Under the pieces are notes generated by a model. The model was given only the letters and a program-made list of their open reading frames with translations. It had not been told where the DNA came from and did no database searches. Shown in pieces: positions 56,397-64,000 of a DNA stretch of 64,000 nt. The stretch comes from Rhypophila decipiens (lineage: Eukaryota; Ascomycota; Sordariomycetes; Sordariales; Naviculisporaceae). The DNA is taken from the NCBI GenBank assembly GCA_033297075.1, contig MU858047.1:780361-844360 (forward strand), given 5' to 3'. Position numbers and translations under genes: made by a program. The stretch's first letter is position 1. Every line of letters begins with the position of its first letter.

Positions 56397-58271
56397 TATG
56401 ACTGGCTGCGAACAGTGGCGCCGGTGAGGCAGGGGACGCCAGATGTTATCATCTGTTTACGCTCAGGAAATGCCGAATGGGGCGAGAGACGATGACAACT
56501 GAGGCCAAAGTTGGGTGGGAAACGAGCGATTCGAGAAGGAGGGAGTTTGTTGAAAACCTCAGGTTGGCAACACTCTCACCAATCGTGTCGCGTGGTGACG
56601 AGTTGGGCCTGCCCTTTCGATGCCGAGCTATCTACATTGGCAGTCGTGTCGATGCGAAGCTCAAGCTCGAGAGTCGAGACTGCCAAAGCTTGGTCTTTGT
56701 GAGATGGAAATCAACAAGTGTCCAGTTCAGTTTTGTGTAGCTTCCTTTGTTCTTTGTTCAACACGACAACTTGCCATGACCTGGGGGGGGAGAGAGGGGT
56801 CATGAGGGCAAAACAATAGAGGAGGGGTGGTTCACTTGTTGCATTGTTCAACCACCCCGTCCACCACGTCCCAAGAAGGCGCCAAGCCAGACTCCGACTG
56901 GAAGGGGAGGGCCAATGTGGTTCAAGGCACCTACCCCGCCTTTTGCCTAGAGGTTTGGACGCATCCCAAACCCATGCTGGCGCCAAAATACCCGGATGGA
57001 AGAAGAGATCCTGGGGCTCTTGACAGGGGCTGATCTGCTTGATGTGGTACAGTTTGGTCTCGGAAGGCGCAGCATGTCAAGAGATTCGTGGGGTTGGAAT
57101 CCCATGCAGCTGGGAAACAAACAGCAGGTGGCTGGTCACCGGTCTGCCATCTTGATTCACCGTGCTTGCTCGATGCTCACCGGAAGCTCTTCTCTAGCTG
57201 TTCTCCAGTGGCTCCTTCAATGATTCTATGGGAACATTACAGCCCCTGTCTGTCAAGCTGGGAAGGTGTGGGTGGTGATGGTGTGTGGGGAATGCGGAGA
57301 AAGGGGGGGAAGGAGAAACGGGGGGTGAGGGGGTCCGGGGTCCAATCCCGCAGATGCGGGCTTGGTCATGCTTCCTGCCGTGCCCCTGCCTGCCGTAAGT
57401 CCGACCCGTTTTATCCACTTAAACGGTACAGATGTCGGCCAGAGAAAAACGACCGCGACAACTGCTGCTTCACTGGAGAGACGTACCTCGTGCAACTGAG
57501 AGAGGCTCGGGTGTGGCCACCGGGAATCAGTTTCTCCGGCATTTACCTGACAGCTTGACATATTATGAATTTATGACGACTTTTGTATCCCCGACCAGAG
57601 CTTATAGATTGGGGGCGGGAACGGTCTCGATCCCCACGGCAGGTCCCCTGTTGCTTGTGTAACATGAGCATTCGCGCCCTGAAAGCCAACATGGAGTTTG
57701 TGTTGTTGGATATGGGTTTCCAACCCCAACCCCCTATATGTCTTAACCTTCAGCTGTATCTATGATAGCCTTGAACGCTTGATCTTTCGAGGAAGCCTTT
57801 GATTCTTTGTCCAAGGGTCAATGACCAAGTCGAGAGCCATGAAGCAATACCAAAGTGTTTCGTCGCTTCATAACATTCTATAGAATGTCTCGCCAAAAAC
57901 TTGTGCTCCAATCTAAAACTTTGGATCAAGTGTATGAAATCACTAGATTTGAATACACGAATGCATGTAGTGTACATTTGAAACCCGTTCATTAGAGATA
58001 GACTCGAAGGGCCAGAATTGATGTATTCTTCTGTCTTCTTCGCCCAGAAGCTGCCCCGAGTCAACTGAAGCCAAGCCTTTCATGTCTCAACCGTTACAAG
58101 GCTGGGTCGCAGCCGCGAACATGCACGACGGACGATGTAAGGTTGTCCTGGAGCCATCAGTCGGCTCCGTGTGGCGGATTAGAGGTGAGGCCGTCCGCAC
58201 AAATCCTGTGACAATCGCGTTGTGTCGCTGGTCAAAGAAAAAACTCCCTGAAATTGAACTGGTCTCTTTAT
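56397..58271. other. intergenic, no gene seen
   Basis: About 1.9 kb upstream of the transhydrogenase. It contains its promoter, a purine-rich stretch at about 57290-57340, and a perfect 16-bp palindrome, ACATTCTATAGAATGT, at 57873-57888. No supported frame or RNA gene. Confidence 0.5.
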
Positions 58272-58615
58272 GAGACCGTCTGCCCGCACCGTAGTGAATG
58301 TCTTGACACACCGTATGTACTTCCTGGTAAGGTAGCCACCTATACCCAGCTTCATGTTCACATATAGAATAACCACTTATTCACTAACGACGACAGAACT
58401 AGGTATAAATAGCTATTTATTAGTAGGTAAAATCTATAATAATCTTAAATTGAAGCTTATAAGTATTCTTTTGTGTTTTATTTTCATGTTTGTATCTAAG
58501 GAGTAATGGGCACAGACCTCGAAAACATTTTTTGAGTTAGAAGTATATAGGGTTAGGGTTATTAGTGAGATTACGGTGCCGGAAGACATTCACTACGGTG
58601 CGGGCAGACGGTCTC
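58272..58615. mobile_element. MITE-like inverted-repeat element, 344 bp
   Basis: Two perfect 33-bp inverted ends lie at 58272-58304 and 58583-58615. Each starts GAGACCGTCTGCCCGCACCG and ends in GTCTT. Past the perfect part both arms still share CACCGTA. The 280-bp interior is AT-rich and has no frame, unlike the GC-balanced flanks. A 7-bp direct repeat TCTTTAT flanks the element (58265-58271 and 58617-58623, with one extra T on the right), which may be the target duplication. Long ends starting with GAG and a 7-9 bp duplication would fit a Mutator-like or hAT-like non-autonomous element (inference). It lies 375 bp before the LPMO start codon. Confidence 0.78.
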
Positions 58616-58989
58616 TTCTTTATTCCAGCACGAATCTGTCAACACCTTCCTTGTTACGGTCGATTTCATCCCAACAATAAGATTGTTCACCGCTATAAGT
58701 GGGCCCCTCCGCCTTCCCGTCGACTGGTTACCGGTCGGCTGACCTTCGGAGCAGTTCTGGGGACAGTCGACGCGTTTTTCGTCTCCTGTGCCCTGAACGA
58801 CGACCGTGTTCTGCGGACTACCTGCCCACAAAACCTTATAAAAAGACCAACAGTCAACACTCTAGTCCAAATTCTCTTCTGCAGACACCTCGGTGAGGAA
58901 CAAAACACAGCAATCCTTACCAACAATAACCTGGAGTTATTCAACACCGTCATTCAATCATTCATTCCCTTCGACAGACGATCATTACG
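58616..58989 (+). promoter_or_regulatory. proximal promoter and leader of the LPMO gene
   Basis: About 375 bases between the inverted-repeat element and the LPMO start. A CTTATAAAAAG TATA-like motif lies at about 58834-58844, some 150 bases before the ATG, followed by a C/A-rich leader without an upstream gene. Confidence 0.55.
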
Positions 58990-60201
58990 ATGGAACTTCT
59001 TTCTTTTCTCCTGGCCCTTTTCTGGGTTCAGGTCGCATCTTCTCACATGGTTATGAATACCCCCGCCATCTACAGCCCTAACCGGGCCTCTACCTGGCCC
59101 GTCACCAACGGTGGACGCTTTCCTTATCCCTGCCAAGGCTTTACTGAAATCGTCACCCGTACACCCATCACTGCTGGCGGAACTACTCTTGTCAACTTCA
59201 CTGGCTCTGCTCCTCATGGTGGCGGAACCTGCCTGTTCGGCTTGAACTACCACTCAACCCCGGCTTCTCCTTATACCAACGACCCCGAGCACTTCAAGAC
59301 AATCTACACCATCATCGGTGGTTGTCCCGCTGACACGACTGGTAATCTCGAGACGCCCGACACGTGCCGTGGTTTGGATCCCAATGGCAACCCTGACTCT
59401 GTTCACTGTGGAAACGACTCTGGCAAAGACTGCATTCGCCAGTTCAACATCCCCTTCCCCGACGATCTCCCTTCTGGAAACGCAACGTTTGTCTGGATGT
59501 GGTACAATCAACGGACCAAGAACGAGCTGTACATGAACTGTGCGCCCGTCTATATCGACGGAAAGCAGTCTGACACCGCCCCAGAGGATTCACCCTTTGT
59601 CAGCTCTCTGCCCACTATGTTTCTCGCCAACGTTCCCGGTCTTACCGAGTGCGCGACGAGCCAGACGGGTGACCAGACCGGACCCTTCAATGTTCCCAAC
59701 CCTGGCAACTTCGGTGTTCAGCTGATTACCCCCGATCCGATCGCCGCTGGTAACTGCTCTACCGCTCCCGTGGCTCCCTTCGCCTCCAGTGGTAACAGCA
59801 TGCCTACACCGGCTTTGGCTTCTACTCCTGCGGCGGCTCCTACCACCTCCTCGACTGGGTTCGTCACGGTTACTACTTCGACAGCCGGTTACAGCTCACC
59901 CGCTTCAATCCCTTCGGAGATCCCAGCGACAACTGCCTCCGAGATCCCAGCTACGACCCCCGTTGTGACACCACCGGCTGCTCCCAGCTCCCAATCAACG
60001 GCGCCGCCTCCCGCATCTACAGGAGGAGCCGCCGCCCCTGGAAGCCCAGTGGACTGCAACGTACCCGCCGGAACACTCTTCTGCATTTCCGAATCTCGGT
60101 TTGGAATCTGCGGTCCCGATGGGAAGGGCTATCCTCAGCAGCTTAATGCTAACCAGATTTGCATTGATGGCCATGTCTATTACAAAGATGGATCTGCCTA
60201 A
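58990..60201 (+). CDS. AA11 lytic polysaccharide monooxygenase with C-terminal module
   Basis: A single-exon frame of 403 residues. The signal peptide MELLSFLLALFWVQVASS is followed by His19 (HMVMNTP), which becomes the N-terminal copper-binding His of the mature protein. His76 in GSAPHGGGTC is the second histidine-brace ligand, and WYNQRTKNELYMNCAPVYID carries the conserved core Trp/Tyr region. These fit the AA11 family of chitin-active copper LPMOs, which cut chitin by oxidation. A Ser/Thr/Pro-rich linker at about 255-345 leads to a C-terminal domain of about 50 residues (CNVPAGTLFCISESRFGICG ... ICIDGHVYYK) with four Cys, as in the X278-type module often attached to AA11 enzymes. It is secreted; it probably acts in cell-wall remodelling or chitin use. 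The promoter carries an inverted-repeat element. Confidence 0.92.
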   Translation: MELLSFLLALFWVQVASSHMVMNTPAIYSPNRASTWPVTNGGRFPYPCQGFTEIVTRTPITAGGTTLVNFTGSAPHGGGTCLFGLNYHSTPASPYTNDPEHFKTIYTIIGGCPADTTGNLETPDTCRGLDPNGNPDSVHCGNDSGKDCIRQFNIPFPDDLPSGNATFVWMWYNQRTKNELYMNCAPVYIDGKQSDTAPEDSPFVSSLPTMFLANVPGLTECATSQTGDQTGPFNVPNPGNFGVQLITPDPIAAGNCSTAPVAPFASSGNSMPTPALASTPAAAPTTSSTGFVTVTTSTAGYSSPASIPSEIPATTASEIPATTPVVTPPAAPSSQSTAPPPASTGGAAAPGSPVDCNVPAGTLFCISESRFGICGPDGKGYPQQLNANQICIDGHVYYKDGSA

Positions 60202-61517
60202 ATGTGCTGGCCATATTGAGGCAGAGCTATCATGCCAATGTGCTTGCTGAATAGATTTCGAGGCAACCCAGTAGCCTTATTGATCTACTCAGTTCGGATT
60301 TGGGTTTGGTTGGAGCTACAGGATGACCTTGGGTCTTCAATTTGACTTAGTCATGAATCAAATACAAAAATATCTAACATACAACTGTCCCTTCTGCATC
60401 AATTTGTGAAACCTTTGACAAAACGTGACTAAAGAATTTCTGCTTTTTCTTTCGATATGTGTAGACACTTGCTTCCCACACTGGTCTGATTTCTTTTCCT
60501 TGCTTTCGTTTCTTTGTGGTCTTGCCTCTCTTTTACTTCTTCATCATACACCATTGTACGGTAAATAGTCAAATTGAAGTACCTGTTTCAACCAGGATGC
60601 TGACAGCCTGACCCTGTATAATGCCTTTTCTGCAATGGATTAACGCCTATCAAGTCACAAGCAAGGCCCCTTGTCAGGTATTGCAGCTTGACTACTCCGT
60701 AGTTACCGTGGAATGCTGTAGATGGTGTTTATCCTTTCACATGATCCAAAAGTCACGGCAGAAGGAATGATCGTCAGCCGGGTTACTGAAGAAGGCAGCC
60801 CGCTCGTTACACTAGATTGGTTACTGTGGAGCTTACAGATAGCGCGATGACGTCTGTCAACGTCCCAGCGACGATTTCTTCCCGCCAGCTCTAATTCGCG
60901 AGAAAAGGTCCTCAAAGCACAAGCGATGTGTTCTAAAACAACCTAGACGACGATAATTCAGAACAAGACCTTCCTTAGACAACATATCAGAGGGACGAAG
61001 GCCTTGGACTGCTTTCGGCCTGAATCGCCTGAGAGGAAGGAGAGGTATTTGGCCTAACGTTACACCGTTCAAGCTCTCATCGTTAGTCAGCCTGAAAATT
61101 TGTGAGATTCGACTCAGCAGTTTATTCTGACAATTTTACTATTCCCAGTCCTCGCGATGCCGGCTTCCGAAACGTGATCCAAGATTAACGTAAATTTGCG
61201 ATCTTGCCATGTTCCCAGTGGAAAACATTCCCATGCAGAATCACCATCCATGGATCTGACATCTTGCAGGGGCTAAGCCAGGTTTCCAGTCAGGACTAGT
61301 GGGAATAAGAGATCGGCGGGCCACACCATGGAAGACGCTGCTTGAAAATCTTGATAAATATCTGGCCTACCTATCTCCACCGGACTGCCTTTCGTTCCCA
61401 CCAAGTCGCATTTGGTTCGGCCTTCATCCTCAACACGGCACACGACAGCACAACACGCACGTCGAATAGAACTTTTATTGCGGCTAGGCTGTGCAGACCC
61501 GGGACAATATACCCAAC
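60202..61517. other. intergenic, no gene seen
   Basis: About 1.3 kb between two plus-strand genes. The first 350 bases are T-rich and fit a 3' UTR; the rest is the sugar-transporter upstream region. No supported frame or RNA gene. Confidence 0.5.
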
Positions 61518-63478
61518 ATGAAAAAGTTCCTGGGTTTGCGAGGCCAGGCTTTGAATCTGGCCGTCGGCACCATCGCAGGATGCGATTTCCTCCTCTTTGG
61601 ATATGGTAAGCGCTGGTCGTGCCCCTGCACTCTGGGGAGAGTACGTATTGACAAGGAGTTTAGACCAGGGGGTCATGGGTGGGATTCTTACACTTGCGGT
61701 CAGCCCCTCTCCTCCCACTAGCACAACGACCAGCATGTCGCCCTAACAGATACAGACAGGTCTTCCTTGAAGCATTTCCGACCATCAATCCAAACGCTGT
61801 CGGAATAAGCGATGCAGAAGCTTCCACCCGTTCGACGACCCAGGGTTCGTACTTATTCCCGACCAACTGGGGTGAGATCCAGACAGGCTGATAACACTGG
61901 CAGGGATATCCGTCGCCTCCTACAACCTGGGCTGCTTCATCGGCGCACTCATATCCATTTTTATTGGCAATCCGCTTGGACGGAAGAAGGTCATCATGTT
62001 GGGAACGGCTATTATGGTGGTGGGGGCCATCCTGCAAGCCAGCGCTACCAGTCTTCCACACTTTATTGTCGGCAGGGTCATTACTGGTATTGGGAATGGT
62101 GGGAATACCTCCACTGTAAGTCCGCCAGCTGTTTCTCTTTCAAGAACCCGGACGGAGAGCAACTGCGCTAATACGTTCGGTAGGTGCCCACTTGGCAATC
62201 CGAAACTTCGAAGGCGCACAAAAGAGGGAAAATGGTCATGATCGAGGGTGCCCTCATCACTTGCGGCATCATGATCAGCTACTGGGTGGACCTTGGTCTC
62301 AGTTTTGCGCCCGGATCCGTGGCCTGGCGTTTTCCATTGGCGTTCCAGATCGTCTTTTGCATCATCATATTGGTCTTCATCCCCGCCTTGCCCGAGTCCC
62401 CACGGTGGCTTATTTTCAAAGGCCGCGACGACGAGGCTAAAGAAGTCTTGGCAGCCCTGAACGACGCTGACATCAACGATCCGATCGTCGAGAGCGAGTT
62501 CCTCGCTATACGCGACACAGTCAACGAGATGAGCAAGGGTAAGTTCTCGGATCTCTTCACCATGGATAGGGACCGTAACTTGCATCGGACAGTCCTTGGC
62601 TATGTCAACCAGGTCTTCCAGCAGATCTCGGGGATTAATCTGATCACCTACTACGCGGCCGTCATCTATAACAATCTAGGCATGTCGGACTTTTTATCGC
62701 GGCTCCTGGCTGCCCTAAACGGGACCGAGTACTTCATCGCCTCGTGGCCGGCAGTATTTCTCGTCGAGCGGGTCGGAAGACGGAAACTCATGTTATTTGG
62801 TTCTATTGGGCAAGCCGCGACTATGGCTATCCTAGCTGGTGTCAATTCGCAGACGGGAACGGGATACCAGATAGCCGGGATTGTGTTTCTGTTTGTCTTT
62901 AACACCTTCTTCGCTGTCGGATGGCTTGGCATGAGCTGGCTATACCCGGCCGAGATTGTGCCGCTGAGGATCCGCGCGCCGGCAAATGCTCTGTCTACGT
63001 CTGCGAATTGGATCTTTAACTTTTTGGTTGTCATGGTTAGTGCATCCGTTATATGTTAACTCCCATGTGTCTATTTTGTCAAGGGTATGGTCTGACACCA
63101 CGGTCTTCGCAGATAACACCGATCGCATTCCAAAACATCGGATACAAAACCTACATCATATTCGCCGTCATCAACGCCTTCATCGTCCCCTGCGTATACT
63201 TCCTCTATCCAGAAACGGCCTATAGGTCGCTCGAGGAAATGGATGCCATTTTCGCCAAAGTGGACGGCTGGAAGGGCTGGTTTACTGTTGTGCACCAGGC
63301 CAAGGTCGAGCCTCGCTGGTATGGCAATAAGGGAGAGCTGTTGGTTGATTTGGAGCAGATGAAGGTACATCGCAAAACTCATGGAGGAGGCTCCGGTGGC
63401 TCTCGTGACACGATGGGTCAAGAGAAATCGACCGTCGAAGAACAGGAGTCTGTGTCCCACGTCGGTGGGCGTCGGTAG
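61518..63478 (+). CDS. MFS sugar transporter
   Basis: Six exons, 61518-61605, 61664-61698, 61760-61844, 61904-62115, 62184-63035 and 63113-63478, give 545 residues in one frame. The second exon (35 nt) uses a weak GTCAGC donor. Sugar-porter signatures are FGYDQGVMGG at the first helix, GNPLGRKKVIMLG in the loop between helices 2 and 3, RVITGIGNGG, LPESPRWL at the end of the N-half, QQISGINLITYYAAVI in helix 7, ERVGRRKLMLFG in the matching loop of the C-half, and FLYPETAYRSLEEMD after helix 12. Twelve membrane helices fit. It should import a hexose or related sugar, probably by proton symport, at the plasma membrane. The polar C-terminal tail of about 90 residues is Gly/Ser/Glu-rich. The substrate is unknown. 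Confidence 0.94.
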
Positions 63479-64000
63479 GAAGAAAGTGATGAGAGGAAAG
63501 AGTCGAAAATATGCGAACAATTGATAGGGAACAGGGTCCGAGCTCAGTCAGCCGTTACTATTACAGGTGGAAGCTTCTTTGCTTTTGTCACTAAATGAAA
63601 CTCACTGTTTCCCAGGCTCCAATGATGGATATCACGACGAGATATGGATGTTGTATCTGCTTGGGGTCACGTGCTTTCCTTTTTCCTATTCGTTCTTTCC
63701 ATCAGGGGCTGAGGTTCCGCATGCTTCCATGCATTAACACGGCCTGACATCCAATTTTCCCCGCAAGAGTCTGTTCGCAAAACCCTTATCGACTGATCAT
63801 CTGAATCAAATCCAACTCCCATCACTCAATACTCGAGCCGATTGTTTTACCTTTTTCTACCGCGTCAATTCAAAATGCACCTTATCGATGCGAGGTCTCT
63901 CCAGCTAAAGTGAGGGGTCAAAAGTCTGAACACACCCCGCATTTTCCCAACCACCTCAATTTATTCCGTATAACTACAATCTACAATAACTTTTTTGTTA
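63479..64000. other. window end, no gene seen
   Basis: About 520 bases after the sugar transporter stop. It should contain the 3' UTR. Nothing else is supported before the window ends. Confidence 0.5.

Overview
The window is nuclear DNA of a filamentous ascomycete (Pezizomycotina), most likely a Sordariomycete. The evidence is short GT-AG introns (about 47-111 nt) with CTAAC/CTGAC branch sites, an isolated 5S rRNA gene in its own locus, fungal-only families (Zn2Cys6 regulator, NACHT NLR, AA11 LPMO, BYS1, ABA3-type terpene synthase), and two short non-autonomous DNA transposons. I rebuilt spliced models by hand; every multi-exon model below keeps one reading frame through all junctions.

Left part (1-19.4 kb): a Zn2Cys6 regulator, a four-helix Fig1-like membrane protein, a disordered hypothetical protein, a 421-bp TA-flanked transposon remnant, then a small accessory locus. 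That locus holds a phosphodiester-glycosidase-like protein, an ABA3-type (alpha-ionylideneethane synthase-like) sesquiterpene synthase and a pisatin-demethylase-like P450. It looks like a compact terpenoid locus. It is followed by a 1221-aa zinc-finger-like protein that is split between two open frames by one intron. A gene-poor stretch of 4.8 kb follows (19.4-24.2 kb).

Middle (24.2-41.2 kb): a Pro-rich/Cys-rich unknown protein; NOP10 and NOB1 as a convergent pair, both ribosome-biogenesis factors; a small Asn/Ser-rich protein; a 5S rRNA gene; a secreted BYS1-domain protein; a NACHT NLR with an in-frame nonsense codon in its otherwise conserved N-terminal domain; and next to it a large secreted VWA7-like protein with a vWA domain and a long Ser/Thr-rich tail.

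Right part (43.8-64 kb) is mostly metabolism: an SDR, then NDUFA12 (complex I, with a 7-nt micro-exon) divergent from PGS1 (phosphatidylglycerophosphate synthase), an aldo-keto reductase, and the mitochondrial NAD(P) transhydrogenase. NDUFA12, PGS1 and the transhydrogenase all act at the mitochondrial inner membrane. A 344-bp inverted-repeat element lies in the promoter region of an AA11 chitin-type LPMO, and an MFS sugar transporter closes the window.

The most interesting signals are the ABA3-type terpene locus, the single-nonsense NLR, the two transposon relics, and the NDUFA12 micro-exon inside a divergent mitochondrial gene pair.
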